A stretch of 49,940 nucleotides of DNA from Verrucomicrobiia bacterium (lineage in GTDB: Bacteria > Verrucomicrobiota > Verrucomicrobiia > Limisphaerales > JADLHS01): the NCBI GenBank assembly GCA_026125285.1, contig JAHCLO010000039.1, positions 1-49,940 on the forward strand. The letters run 5' to 3'. A model generated the notes under the pieces. That model worked only from the letters and a program-made list of their open reading frames with translations. It was not told where the DNA came from and made no database searches. Each line of letters starts with the position of its first letter. Positions within the stretch are counted from its first letter, which is position 1. Positions 9,133-20,859 of the stretch are shown here, in pieces. The translations under genes were made by a program, and so were the position numbers.

Positions 9133-10615
9133 CCAACCAGCGGCAACCCGGCAAAACGCGGCGGCCCACGCTCCGGCAACGGCCAATGCGCCCAGCGGCA
9201 TGTTGCCGCTGCGGTTCATTCTCACCGGCGTGCTAGCGCTGGCAGTCGGCATGGTTTGGGTTGCGGCGCGACCCGACGTGCTCACAACCTACCATTACAA
9301 TCAATACGTCATCGCGCTGACCCACCTGTTCGTGTTGGGCTGGCTCTGCACGGTGGTCATGGGCGCGATGTATCAACTGGTGCCCGTGGCGCTCGAAACC
9401 AAGCTTCACAGCGAACGGATGGCGAAATGGCAATTCGTATTTCAGGTCGTCGGCTTCGCTGGAATGGTGTGGATGTTTTGGATTTGGGACATGAAGCAGG
9501 TCGGTCACTTCGGCTCGGCGCTGGCCGTGGGCGTGGGCTTGTTCGTTTACAACCTCGCGCGCACGCTGCTGCGCGTGCCGCGCTGGAACGTCGTGGCCAC
9601 CGCGGTCGCGTCGGGACTATTCTGGCTTTCGCTGACCATTCTGGCCGGACTGTCCATCGCCACGGCAAAATGCACCTATGAATCGGCGGAGACACTTGCG
9701 GCGACCAGTGTCCTGGGAGCGATGATTCACGGACTACGCTCGCTGGCGATGTTCATGGCGCGCTTTGATCAACTCGGCGCGATGCACGCCCACGCGCATC
9801 TGGGCGTCGTGGGCTTCTTCATCATGGTTCTCGTCGGTGTCTCCTACAAGCTGGTGCCGATGTTCACGTTGAGCGAGGTCCAGAGCAAAGCCCGCGCGGC
9901 GTGCTCGGTCGCGCTGTTGAACCTTGGCCTGGCCGGCGCGGGCGCAACCATTTTGCTGCGGAGTCCCTGGAAACCCCTGTTCGCGCTGGTGATCATTGCC
10001 GGGCTGGCAGTTTATGGTTGGGAACTGACGCAGATTCTGCGCGCTCGCAAGCGTCGTCCACTGGATTGGGCGCTCAGGTATTTTCTGACGGCGTTGGCCC
10101 TGCTCGTGCCGGTCTCGCTGATGGGCGCCGTGCTTTCCTGGCCCACACTGCCGCTCAACGCGACGACGGGGCAGTTGGAGAATGTTTACGGCTTTCTCGG
10201 GCTGATTGGGGTGTCGAGCTTCGCCATCCTGGGAATGCTCTACAAAATCATCCCCTTCCAGGTCTGGTTCACCACCTACAGCCAGCACATTGGCCGCAGC
10301 CGCGTGCCGGCGCTGGCGGACATGTATTCGGCGCGCTGGCAGGCGGCGGGCTACTGGCTGTTTGCGGCGGGCTTGCTGGTCACGAGTCTGGCAACTTTCT
10401 TCAGTCACGCTGCGGGCGTGCGCCTCGGTGGCCTGCTGCTGACCTTGAGCGTGGGAACTTTCATCGTGAACGTGGCAAAGATTCTCCACCATCTGGTGCG
10501 ACCGCGCATTACGCCGCTCTCATTGAAACCGCGCCCCGGGGTTCCGACCGACACGTCGCCGGCCGCGATGAGCGGGTCTTCGTCACCCAAAGCCGAAAAC
10601 GCATTCGCCGTATGA
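9098..10615 (+). CDS. Cytochrome oxidase subunit I-like polytopic membrane protein
   Basis: A 505-residue protein with about 12 predicted transmembrane helices. A histidine sits in a helix-II-like segment (IALTHLFVLGWL), and a histidine cluster HAHAHLG occurs near residue 230, followed by KLVPMF. These resemble the single-subunit, cbb3/NorB-like haem-copper oxidase subunit I group. The full set of copper-B ligands (paired HH plus HxxxY/E) was not found, so it may bind haem without being a classical oxidase. The N-terminal 30 residues are Ala/Pro-rich and lie outside the membrane; ATG 9116 is an alternative start. It sits between DUF2249 and DUF59 genes in one operon. A role in NO sensing, NO detoxification or haem/copper handling is inference. 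Confidence 0.7.
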   Translation: MAPSSPMSGVNSQPAATRQNAAAHAPATANAPSGMLPLRFILTGVLALAVGMVWVAARPDVLTTYHYNQYVIALTHLFVLGWLCTVVMGAMYQLVPVALETKLHSERMAKWQFVFQVVGFAGMVWMFWIWDMKQVGHFGSALAVGVGLFVYNLARTLLRVPRWNVVATAVASGLFWLSLTILAGLSIATAKCTYESAETLAATSVLGAMIHGLRSLAMFMARFDQLGAMHAHAHLGVVGFFIMVLVGVSYKLVPMFTLSEVQSKARAACSVALLNLGLAGAGATILLRSPWKPLFALVIIAGLAVYGWELTQILRARKRRPLDWALRYFLTALALLVPVSLMGAVLSWPTLPLNATTGQLENVYGFLGLIGVSSFAILGMLYKIIPFQVWFTTYSQHIGRSRVPALADMYSARWQAAGYWLFAAGLLVTSLATFFSHAAGVRLGGLLLTLSVGTFIVNVAKILHHLVRPRITPLSLKPRPGVPTDTSPAAMSGSSSPKAENAFAV

Positions 10616-10929
10616 ACGCTCTACAACTCGACGAAGCCATCATTCTCAACGCACTCCGCGAGGTCATTGATCCGGAAATCGGCTGCAACATCGTGGACCT
10701 GGGTTTGATCTATAATGTCCGGACCGCCGGCACCAAGGCGCGGGTCACCATGACGCTCACCACGCCGGGCTGTCCCATGAGCGAAAGCATCGCCCATGGC
10801 GTGCAAATGGCGTTGCTCAATCTTGAAGGCGTGGAAGACGCGGAAGTCGAACTGGTTTGGGACCCGCCATGGCATCCCGACATGATGACTGAAGAAGGCC
10901 GCCACCGCGTGGGCATGACTCCGCGCTGA
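10612..10929 (+). CDS. DUF59/MIP18 family metal-sulfur cluster assembly factor
   Basis: A 105-residue cytoplasmic protein starting at an ATGA overlap with the upstream membrane-protein gene. It shows the DUF59 signature: DPEIGCNIVDLGLIY (residues about 20-34), TMTLTTPGCPM with its conserved cysteine, and VWDPPWHPDMM near the C-terminus. The family includes SufT and PaaD and helps mature Fe-S or other metal centres. In this operon it probably serves a metal-containing partner, possibly the neighbouring oxidase-like protein. The length is normal for the family and no motif residue appears missing. Confidence 0.85.
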   Translation: MNALQLDEAIILNALREVIDPEIGCNIVDLGLIYNVRTAGTKARVTMTLTTPGCPMSESIAHGVQMALLNLEGVEDAEVELVWDPPWHPDMMTEEGRHRVGMTPR

Positions 10930-10966
10930 ATCCTTTAACCGACACAAACCAACACAGAAACATAAC

Positions 10967-11272
10967 ATGACCTCACAAACGCAATCGCTCCTCGACGAAA
11001 ACAAAGTAATGGACGTTCGCCCCATCCCCTGCTCCATCAAGCACGGCTTGATTCTGAAGACCTGGCACGAACTGCCGGTGGGCGACTACTTCATCCTCCT
11101 TAACGACCACGATCCGGTACCGCTGCGTTATCAGTTCCAGGCGGAATTTGGCCACGCCTTTACGTGGGAACACCTGGAAAAAGGTCCGACTGATTTCCGT
11201 GTGAAGATCTCGAAGGTCGCGGAATTGCCGGAAGCCTCGCACTCGAGTCCCTGCGGTTGCACCGGACATTGA
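10967..11272 (+). CDS. DUF2249 domain protein with cysteine-rich tail
   Basis: A 101-residue single-domain DUF2249 protein. Recognisable elements are MDVRPIPCSIKHGLILKTW, the strand GDYFILLNDHDPVPLRYQF (about residues 37-55) and a WEHLEKGPTDFRVKI ending. The C-terminal tail CGCTGH could bind a metal; that is inference. It starts 37 bases after the DUF59 gene and ends 23 bases before a strong terminator, so it is the last gene of the operon. Confidence 0.8.
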   Translation: MTSQTQSLLDENKVMDVRPIPCSIKHGLILKTWHELPVGDYFILLNDHDPVPLRYQFQAEFGHAFTWEHLEKGPTDFRVKISKVAELPEASHSSPCGCTGH

Positions 11273-11307
11273 ACGGATGGGTTCCCCAACCAGTGCGCGC
11301 CGTTCGC

Positions 11308-14709
<3,402 letters not shown>

Positions 14710-14728
14710 TTCTCGGACTACCTCTAAT

Positions 14729-14764
14729 CACCAAACACCAAAGACCAAGGACCAAACACCAAAC
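14729..14764. repeat. Tandem heptamer repeat (CACCAAA/GACCAAG type)
   Basis: Five successive 7-base units of the form CACCAAA, CACCAAA, GACCAAG, GACCAAA, CACCAAA lie between the RND and adaptor genes. Partly complementary sequence (GGTGGTTGGAG, TTTGCTGGTT) follows at 14838-14866. Similar imperfect heptamer arrays recur in verrucomicrobial intergenic DNA. Confidence 0.65.
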
Positions 14765-14864
14765 TGATTCAAAGCTCCAATTCCCAAGGCAGCGGCGCGA
14801 AACACCTCACTAGTTGCTTGAAGCCGGGTGTTGTTCTGGTGGTTGGAGATTAGAGTTTGCTGGT

Positions 14865-15893
14865 TCATGGCATCGTCACCGGTTGCCCATCCGTCAAGCC
14901 CGCGGGGACTTCGACAACAATCTTCTCCCCTGCTTCCAGACCTGAAACCAACTCCACCTCGCTGCCGATGCGTTTGCCGGTTTTGACCAGCCTCAGTTGG
15001 GCCTGGCTTTCGTTGACCACAAATACAATCTCCATCTGGCCACGCTGAATCACTGCCGAAGCCGGCACCCGCAGCGCCGTGGTTTCGCCCACCGGCATGG
15101 CCACCCGGCCGAATTGACCCGCCCGCAAACCGGGCTGGGGCGGCAAATCCAGCTTCACCAAGAAAGTCCGGCTGCCAGGGTCGGCCGCCGGGGAAATCTC
15201 GCTGACGAGTCCTTCCACCTCAGTTTCCAGCGCGGCGATACGCACCGGCAGTTTGGCGCCCAAAACCACCCGGCCGATGACAGCTTCCGGCACGTCAGCC
15301 TCGAGGCGCAGCGAGCGTGCGTCCTCCATTTCGAGCAAGGGTTTCCCGGGCGTGGCCAGATCGCCCACGTCGGCATGTTTGCGCGTGATGACGCCGTCGA
15401 ACGGCGCCGTGACCTGGGTGTAACCAAGCAAGGTTTCCGCCTCACGCACCGCGCCATCCGCCACGCGGAATTTTGACTGGGCCGCGTCGTACTCGGCTTG
15501 CGCCAGAATTTTCTGTTCGAGCAAGGCAGCGAAACGTTTCAAATCGGCGTCGGCCTGCTGGCGCACCGCGAGCGCCTGATCGAGCCGCGCCTGTACTTCG
15601 CGCGCCTCAATGCTGGCAAGCAATTCGCTCGTCTTCACGTTTTGACCGGGCACAACCAGCATCCGGTCAATCTTCCCGCTGACCTTGGCTTCAATCACCG
15701 AGCGCAAACGGGCCCGCACGGTACCCACAACTTCTTCGGTGGCGGGCCGAGATTTTTTTTCGACCGTCTGCAGCCGCACCGCAACCGCTGGAAGGCGTTC
15801 GGGAGTCGTCGGCTCCGACTGTTTACTGCAACTCGTCAAACCCAGCATGGCGGCCAGCAGGAAACTGGCGGTGGGAAGGGATGATTTCCTCAT
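14865..15893 (-). CDS. RND efflux periplasmic adaptor (membrane fusion protein) lipoprotein
   Basis: A 342-residue membrane fusion protein. The N-terminus is a lipoprotein signal with lipobox LTSC (about residues 19-22). Next come a barrel-sandwich strand with VVGTVRARLRSVIEAKVSGKI and VVPGQNVKTSELLASIE, a coiled-coil hairpin (about 95-160: LDQALAVRQQADADLKR ... EAETLLGYTQV), the return lipoyl half with APFDGVITRKHADVGDLA, a beta-barrel and a C-terminal membrane-proximal domain ending EVPAGLTDGQPVTMP. It links an inner-membrane RND pump to an outer-membrane channel. The gene precedes the pump by 155 bases containing a heptamer repeat. Confidence 0.9.
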   Translation of the reverse strand: MRKSSLPTASFLLAAMLGLTSCSKQSEPTTPERLPAVAVRLQTVEKKSRPATEEVVGTVRARLRSVIEAKVSGKIDRMLVVPGQNVKTSELLASIEAREVQARLDQALAVRQQADADLKRFAALLEQKILAQAEYDAAQSKFRVADGAVREAETLLGYTQVTAPFDGVITRKHADVGDLATPGKPLLEMEDARSLRLEADVPEAVIGRVVLGAKLPVRIAALETEVEGLVSEISPAADPGSRTFLVKLDLPPQPGLRAGQFGRVAMPVGETTALRVPASAVIQRGQMEIVFVVNESQAQLRLVKTGKRIGSEVELVSGLEAGEKIVVEVPAGLTDGQPVTMP

Positions 15894-15944
15894 AGGCTTT
15901 CCATGACCATCGGAGAATGGCGACAGAACGATTGATTGCCAAGC

Positions 15945-16166
15945 TCAAGCCTGCTTTGGGGCACAACAGGTTGAACCCGCTTTCCCCACGCCCAGCTTTT
16001 GCAGAATAATCTCAAGCGGGCAAAACTTTGTCAGTGAGGATTGCAGCAGGTTGAACCCAACAAAGGCGGTAAACCAAAGCCAGTTCGGGCTGTGATAGTG
16101 CGCCAGCACCAGACTGGTGAGGATGAAAGTGCCGGCAAACAGGCGGATGTATCGTTCGATGCTCAT
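15945..16166 (-). CDS. DUF2892 (YgaP-like) two-helix membrane protein
   Basis: A 73-residue protein with two transmembrane helices and the typical DUF2892 elements: MSIERYIRLFAGTFIL, WLWFTAFVGFNLLQSSLTKFCPLEIIL and LGV. The FCPLEI cysteine is characteristic. The tail ends CCAPKQA with a vicinal cysteine pair. In other bacteria this domain is fused to rhodaneses as YgaP; here rhodanese genes lie upstream on the same strand. It may form a membrane scaffold for persulfide transfer (inference). Confidence 0.8.
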   Translation of the reverse strand: MSIERYIRLFAGTFILTSLVLAHYHSPNWLWFTAFVGFNLLQSSLTKFCPLEIILQKLGVGKAGSTCCAPKQA

Positions 16167-16187
16167 AGTTGATCTGCTTCTCTGGGA

Positions 16188-16355
16188 TTACTTCAGACTG
16201 CCGGCAATCAGGCCGCCCAGGATCATTCCGTAAAGCGTGCTCACCCACGGATTGCTCGTAAGCGGGCAGGTGCCGGTGGTACAACCGATGAACTTGTAGA
16301 AGGCGAATCCTGCGCCTCCACCAATAATCAGTCCGATGACAAGTTTCAGGATCAT
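16188..16355 (-). CDS. DUF6132-like small membrane protein
   Basis: A 55-residue protein that begins MILKLVIGLIIGGG, a glycine-rich helix, has the central motif GCTTGTCPLTSNPWVSTLYG and ends in a second short helix. Cysteine-containing GTCP-TSNP proteins of this kind are common beside rhodanese and DUF2892 genes in Bacteroidota and Verrucomicrobiota. The start at 16355 has AGGA about 10 bases upstream. The TGTAAC-N15-GGCTC motif lies just upstream (16378-16403). The two cysteines may act in sulfur or metal handling; that is inference. Confidence 0.75.
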   Translation of the reverse strand: MILKLVIGLIIGGGAGFAFYKFIGCTTGTCPLTSNPWVSTLYGMILGGLIAGSLK

Positions 16356-16377
16356 AATTGTGTTCCTGTCATGGCTA

Positions 16378-16403
16378 GAGCCATGAACCCGGGAAGGGTT
16401 ACA
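16378..16403 (-). promoter_or_regulatory. Shared TGTAAC-N15-GGCTC motif, site 1
   Basis: Reading on the minus strand, TGTAAC (16403-16398) is followed after 15 bases by GGCTC (16382-16378), 23 bases before the DUF6132 start. The same two blocks with the same spacing occur at 17628-17653 and 38002-38027. The form resembles ECF sigma promoters with a GTAAC-type -35. This site has CTAGCC where the other two have CGTTTC and CGTAAC. Confidence 0.55.
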
Positions 16404-16459
16404 GCCTTTTTGAAGACTGCAAACGGCGCGTTAGCCGCGTCGGATGGGTGCCGACGGCC

Positions 16460-16897
16460 TTACTTATCCACCGGCAACCCGGCCTTCTGCCAATCCCTGA
16501 TGCCGCCATCGAGATGAATCACGGACTTGAATTCCAGCTTCTTGAACACGGGAAGTGCCTGGACCGAACGATTGCCCGTCGCGCAATGCAGGAGATAGGT
16601 CTGCTCCTTGTCGAGCGCGGCCAGTTTTCGCTCGAAATCCGCTGACCGGAAGTCAATGTTCATTGCGCCCGCGATCCGCCCGGCCTGAAATTCCCCCGGC
16701 GTGCGGACATCGAGCACCACAACCCTCCGCCCGACCACGAGCTTCTGCGCTTGCGCGGCCTTCACGTGCTGCACTTGGGTCGCACCAGGCTTCGGCGCCG
16801 ACGCTTCCTCCGCCCGCAGGCTTCCCCAAGCGACGAAAGCCAGCAGCGCGAGCGTCAGTCGGACTGTCATCGGACAAATGTTGATTCTCATAGACAT
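16460..16897 (-). CDS. Periplasmic rhodanese-like protein
   Basis: A 145-residue exported single-domain rhodanese. The signal peptide is MTVRLTLALLAFVAWGSLRA at about residues 10-29. Conserved CH2-type motifs are VVVLDVRTPGEFQAGRIAGA (about 57-76) and LLHCATGNRS with active-site Cys. HLDGGIRDWQKAGLPV near the C-terminus is the standard rhodanese ending. The active loop is six residues long (CATGNR), typical of sulfurtransferases rather than Cdc25-like phosphatases. Starts at 16891 and 16870 are also possible; 16897 has a GGCGGG stretch upstream. It probably carries sulfane sulfur in the periplasm. Confidence 0.85.
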   Translation of the reverse strand: MSMRINICPMTVRLTLALLAFVAWGSLRAEEASAPKPGATQVQHVKAAQAQKLVVGRRVVVLDVRTPGEFQAGRIAGAMNIDFRSADFERKLAALDKEQTYLLHCATGNRSVQALPVFKKLEFKSVIHLDGGIRDWQKAGLPVDK

Positions 16898-17157
16898 AGC
16901 CCGCCGGGAACGGCAGGGCGTGATGAGTAACAGTATCGGCTGACGCCGTGGCCCGTGGCGAGTGAAAACTTTGCGAGCTCGGATGCTGCTTGCGCCATCA
17001 CCCAGGGTCGGAACAGGATGAACCCAAGGTAACATCACGGGGCAAAACAACCATTCTCGGAATCCGTCAAGCGACGTAATCGCCCAAAACGCCTGCGTCT
17101 GGCGGGCGTAGCGAGTTCGCCTTGGCCGCAAGGCAGCTCATGGCCTTCTGCTCCGTA

Positions 17158-17535
17158 TCAATTACTTGGTTTGCCGCCAGCCACAATCGCCTTCGCCCGT
17201 GCGAGCGAACCCAGATTGTACACGTTTGAATAACCCAACTGTTTAAGTTGTTGCTTGGCCATCGCGCTACGACCGCCGCTCAGGCAATGCACCAACAGAA
17301 CCTGATGTTTGTTGGGCGCCAGCTTGAGCACACCCTCGTCCAATCTGCCCAGCGGAATGTTCACGGCATTGACCACGTGCCCGCTGTTGAATTCCTCGGG
17401 CGAGCGCACGTCAATCACCGGCGCTCCGGCCTGTAGATGCTGCCGGGCGGCTTCCGCCGACACAAAGGCAGCACGTCGCAACGCCAGGAAGGCGAGCACG
17501 ATCACCACCGCCAGGATCAGATAGGTCCAGTTCAT
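17158..17535 (-). CDS. Membrane-anchored rhodanese
   Basis: A 125-residue protein: an N-terminal transmembrane anchor (residues 4-21) and a rhodanese domain with APVIDVRSPEEFNSGHVVNA and the active-site loop HCLSGGRS. The end NVYNLGSLARAKAIV replaces the usual GG-x-x-xW ending. The 30556-30939 protein has the same architecture and the same altered ending (NVFNIGSFERAQSII), so they form a subfamily. Preceded by the TGTAAC-N15-GGCTC motif about 93 bases upstream. It likely acts at the outer face of the inner membrane in persulfide transfer. Confidence 0.85.
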   Translation of the reverse strand: MNWTYLILAVVIVLAFLALRRAAFVSAEAARQHLQAGAPVIDVRSPEEFNSGHVVNAVNIPLGRLDEGVLKLAPNKHQVLLVHCLSGGRSAMAKQQLKQLGYSNVYNLGSLARAKAIVAGGKPSN

Positions 17536-17627
17536 GACATCAGGATTGAATCATCGCCGTCGGCTTGGCCAGAGATTCTTGGTTTCGTTGCGTTCAGCAA
17601 TTCTCTGCATGGTACACAGCCGGAAAC

Positions 17628-17653
17628 GAGCCGCACACGGATGAAAAGTTACA
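17628..17653 (-). promoter_or_regulatory. Shared TGTAAC-N15-GGCTC motif, site 2
   Basis: On the minus strand TGTAACTT (17653-17646) is followed by N11 and GCGGCTCGT. The flanks match the 37998-38027 site more fully than the core: both have TGTAACTT-N11-GCGGCTCGT. It lies in the 138-base gap between the YCF48-like gene and the membrane rhodanese. Confidence 0.6.
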
Positions 17654-17673
17654 GACAACGTTGAGCCTTTGGC

Positions 17674-19833
17674 TCACGGCAACAGGCGCGTGCGATAAAA
17701 CTCTTGTGGAGGCGCGTTGGTGAGATCGCGCTCGCGGGTGAGATAGATCGTGCCGGATGGGTCGAATAACTCCAAGCCGGTGTGGGTCCTCCATAGATCG
17801 GTTGCCAGATTGGTGCAGGATTGAAACTCAAAAAACTGATCCGGTTCACCACCAAACAGAAACAACTCCAGCGCCGTCGGAACACTCGGACCTTGCCCAT
17901 TGGCGGCGTCATACACCACGCGATCGTAGCCGAGAAAACTGACCGGCGTCAGGCACGGAACAACCTGGTTGCGCAAAACGTTCCCCTCAACACCGGCGAG
18001 CAGCAATCGTCCGTCCCACGTCGCCGCGCCAAAATGTGATTTGCCCGAGGGTAGTGGCCGGGCGGTCCAGTGCTCAAGGTTGGTGCTGGTCAGCAGCAAC
18101 CCCTTCATGCCTGGCACGTACCAGCACCCGTCGGCAAACGTCACATCGTTGAGCCACGCCGTAGTGCCGCTGGGGCGAACCGTCCAATGGGTGCCGGTGA
18201 GACTCGTAAGAATCGTGCCGTTCTGTCCAACCACGACGAATTGTCCACCCACCCATCGCACGCGATAGAGCCAGTTGGTTGTGTTCAGAGTAATCCCCGT
18301 CCAACTGTCCGCATGGGCATCGGTCCGCAGGAGCGTACCACGATCGCCAACGGCCACACAGGCATCAGGACTGATCGCGACGCCGGAAAGAAAGTTCGTG
18401 GTGGCCGTGGGACGCGATGTCCAGTTCAGGCCGTCCGCGCTGACGAAGATCGAGCCGCGATCGCCAGAAAGAATCAGCCGATCATTGCCGGCGGCGACGC
18501 CCTGCAAAGTGTTTGTGGTGAACTCGGGCACTTTTGTCCAGATCAACCCCAAGGGGTCGAAAGTGGTGTTGGTGATAACGATGTTCGTGCCGATGTAGTT
18601 CGTGACGGGCAGGTTGGTCAATCCTGCATGGCTGATCAGGGCAACGCCCGCGTTTCCAACCGCCAGCAATGCGTTGGTGTTACCTCCCACGCCCAGCAGG
18701 ACCGTGTTCGTGCTGGGAAGCGGCACTACTTCTCTGGCCCATAGAATGCCGTCGAGGCTGGTCAGTATGGTTGCCAGGTCGCCGACGGCGACGTAGATGC
18801 CGCGTTGCACGGTCAGGTCCCATAGCCAGGCGTGGGAGGAATCTGGCTGCAACTGCCAATCGTACAAGCTGACGCCATTGGGACGCGAACCCGCCACGAG
18901 CAAACCCGAGCGACCCGCCACCAGAAAATAGTTCGTGGTCCCGTAGGCGGAGAGATACACCCAGGCCGGCGGCCCGTTGGTGGACAATTCGTCAATTTGG
19001 TTCATCCACGACGAACCGCCAGTGGGGCGAAAACGAATTTCCTGGTCACCGACGAGCAACAGGCCGGTGTCGTTCAACGCCACATCATAGAGGTGATTGG
19101 TCGTGCCGGTATCCAGCGAAGTCCACGGCGCATTCCCATTGCTGCTGGTCAATGCCACGCCATTGTTTCCCACCACCACAAAATAACCTGACCCGCTGTT
19201 GCCAAAATAACGAACGCGATTCAAGTGCCGACTGGTGCCCGAGGTGATCGAGTTCCACGCAGTGCCGTTGCTGCTGCGCAGAATTTTCCCGTTTTCGCCC
19301 ACCGCCACAAATACGCCGCCGAACGCCACTCCCCGCAACCACTCCGTGGTGCCGGAACTGACTTTTGCCCAAGCCACCCCGTTGGTGCTGGTGTAGATCG
19401 AGCCGTTGTCGCCCACAGCCACCGCGCGCTGCGCGGACGCCGTGACTCCTTCAAACCAGTCCAGCGTCAGCGGGGAAAGCGCGGCGGGTTGGAACACTCG
19501 CCCGTCGTCAGACCAGAGGATGCATCCATTCTCCCCGCTCACGATCAATCGCTCATCCAACCAGGCGATGCTGCGCAAATAGTTGGTAACCCCCGTTAGA
19601 GCGGGCGCCCACCGCTCCCCGCCCCGCTGTACGTAAACCGTGCCACCATCACCCACCTGCACATTGAGGTCAGTCGCGACGAGCATGTCGAGGACATGGT
19701 TCCCGTGCGGCAGAGGATTGGACCAACGCCACCGTTCCACACGCACCTCTGTGCCCTGACCCATCCAAGGCAATAGCCAACCCGCCAGACACAGCAGCCA
19801 CATCACGCAAAACCAGCCGGCTTTGCGGACCAT
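17674..19833 (-). CDS. Secreted YCF48/BNR-repeat beta-propeller protein
   Basis: A 719-residue protein. The start at 19833 is chosen because a signal peptide follows at once (MVRKAGWFCVMWLLCLAGWL). The frame stays open a further 489 bases upstream, but that stretch overlaps the terminator of the next gene. The body has many repeats of about 40 residues with FVAVGENGKILRSSNGTAW-like units (G-x-x-G-x-I-x-x-S-x-[DN]-G-x-x-W), as in YCF48/photosystem II assembly-factor-like propellers. The C-terminal region carries GGEPDQFFEFQSCTNL and ends EFYRTRLLP, a verrucomicrobial secreted-protein ending. The role outside the cell is unknown; in this phylum such proteins are numerous. Confidence 0.8.
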   Translation of the reverse strand: MVRKAGWFCVMWLLCLAGWLLPWMGQGTEVRVERWRWSNPLPHGNHVLDMLVATDLNVQVGDGGTVYVQRGGERWAPALTGVTNYLRSIAWLDERLIVSGENGCILWSDDGRVFQPAALSPLTLDWFEGVTASAQRAVAVGDNGSIYTSTNGVAWAKVSSGTTEWLRGVAFGGVFVAVGENGKILRSSNGTAWNSITSGTSRHLNRVRYFGNSGSGYFVVVGNNGVALTSSNGNAPWTSLDTGTTNHLYDVALNDTGLLLVGDQEIRFRPTGGSSWMNQIDELSTNGPPAWVYLSAYGTTNYFLVAGRSGLLVAGSRPNGVSLYDWQLQPDSSHAWLWDLTVQRGIYVAVGDLATILTSLDGILWAREVVPLPSTNTVLLGVGGNTNALLAVGNAGVALISHAGLTNLPVTNYIGTNIVITNTTFDPLGLIWTKVPEFTTNTLQGVAAGNDRLILSGDRGSIFVSADGLNWTSRPTATTNFLSGVAISPDACVAVGDRGTLLRTDAHADSWTGITLNTTNWLYRVRWVGGQFVVVGQNGTILTSLTGTHWTVRPSGTTAWLNDVTFADGCWYVPGMKGLLLTSTNLEHWTARPLPSGKSHFGAATWDGRLLLAGVEGNVLRNQVVPCLTPVSFLGYDRVVYDAANGQGPSVPTALELFLFGGEPDQFFEFQSCTNLATDLWRTHTGLELFDPSGTIYLTRERDLTNAPPQEFYRTRLLP

Positions 19834-20293
19834 AAGCTCGCCCACATTCTTTCCCACATGCACCTTCGGGCGACCTTGGATGTGAGCACGACGGCGGAGT
19901 GCCTCGCGTGCGAGCTTCAACTTCTGGGAAGCTTCCAATTCCAACAACCAGAGTGCCTTTGACCCACGAACAACTTGCTGCCGTGCCTCTGGCTGGCAGA
20001 GCAAATTCCTTGGTAGTAAGTGAGAACTGCCGGCGGGACGCACGGCAGCACGTTGAGGTTTACGGAGAGAGACTTCACGCGGCGACTTCCCTCGGCACAC
20101 GGTGCCGCGGCCCGAACCGCGTTGCTGCTGTGACATCAGTCCAGTGGCAATGGGAACGGGGAATCTGCTGCACGCCCAAGCGCTGACAGAGAGTGTGAAG
20201 ACACCTTGACCGGCTGGACGGCTTGGGCCGGGAAGGCTCTGGCCTGCTTCGCTGATGTTCTTGGGTGCTCGCATCGCCCGCTCCTGATTTGCC
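19834..20293. other. Intergenic region upstream of the YCF48 gene
   Basis: About 460 bases. The minus frame in phase with the downstream gene stays open, but the translation (many Arg, Gln and Pro, no signal peptide at its start) and the overlap with the terminator at 20294-20332 argue against translation. A competing plus-strand frame at 19899-20186 is equally unconvincing. Confidence 0.5.
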
Positions 20294-20332
20294 AAAAAAC
20301 CTCCAAGCTGCCATTGCTGCAACTTGGAGGTT
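20294..20332 (-). terminator. Rho-independent terminator of the coiled-coil protein gene
   Basis: A perfect 10-base stem: AACCTCCAAG (20298-20307) pairs with CTTGGAGGTT (20323-20332). Reading on the minus strand it is followed by a run of six T (20299-20294). It lies 33 bases after the stop of the 20365-20808 gene. Confidence 0.85.
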
Positions 20333-20364
20333 CGGCATCATCCCTTCAGCCCGTGACGCAGCGG

Positions 20365-20808
20365 CTAGTCTCCCTTCCGCTCGCGCACTTGTTCGCGGGC
20401 CTGCTCCATGACCTGTTCATGCGTAGGCACGCACTCACGCATTTCGCGCAACCGTTCCCGTAATTGCTCGCGGTCCCGGAGTTGCTCTTTGGCTGCCTCT
20501 TTCAGCTGCGCCCGAAGCTGCTCGCGCTCCGCCGCCGTCGCCCCGGCCAGTTCCTTCCGCAATTCCTTTTTCTTCTGCTGATACTTCTCCCGCGCCTGTT
20601 GCATCTTCTTAAGCGCTTCCTTCGCCTCGTCGGGCAGAGCCTGATGTGCTCGGGTGCGGGCTTGATCCAGGTCCGGGCTGCTCTCCTGAATGCGATCCTG
20701 ATCGCGTTGCTGCACGCCACTGCCGCCAGGGGTTCCCTGTTGGGCCAACACTGAGGTCGCGGCAAATGCCAGCGCTACGATGCCAATTGTTAATGTTAGT
20801 TTCTTCAT
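20365..20808 (-). CDS. Periplasmic coiled-coil protein, ZraP/Spy-like
   Basis: A 147-residue exported protein: signal peptide MKKLTLTIGIVALAFAATSVLAQ, then a highly charged, Arg/Glu/Gln/Lys-rich helix from about residue 55 to the C-terminus (EALKKMQQAREKYQQKKKEL ... LREMRECVPTHEQVMEQA). There is one cysteine. Size, location and composition resemble periplasmic stress chaperones such as ZraP, CpxP and Spy, though no LTxxQ motif was seen. A near-consensus sigma-54 promoter lies at 20860-20874 and a strong terminator follows, so it is a single-gene unit. It sits directly downstream of a sigma-54-type two-component operon on the same strand, which probably controls it. Confidence 0.75.
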   Translation of the reverse strand: MKKLTLTIGIVALAFAATSVLAQQGTPGGSGVQQRDQDRIQESSPDLDQARTRAHQALPDEAKEALKKMQQAREKYQQKKKELRKELAGATAAEREQLRAQLKEAAKEQLRDREQLRERLREMRECVPTHEQVMEQAREQVRERKGD

Positions 20809-20859
20809 GTTCGTTGCTTTCGTTTGTTACTCGACGGATCTATGTCTGAGGGCTTCTTT

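Noticed and set aside
16898..17157. Further TGTAAC-type motif (TGTTACCT) upstream of the periplasmic rhodanese
   Set aside because: The first block differs (TGTTAC) and no GGCTC follows at 15 bases.
19834..20322. N-terminal extension of the YCF48-repeat protein by 163 codons
   Set aside because: It would bury the signal peptide and overlap the terminator of the upstream gene; 19833 is a better start.
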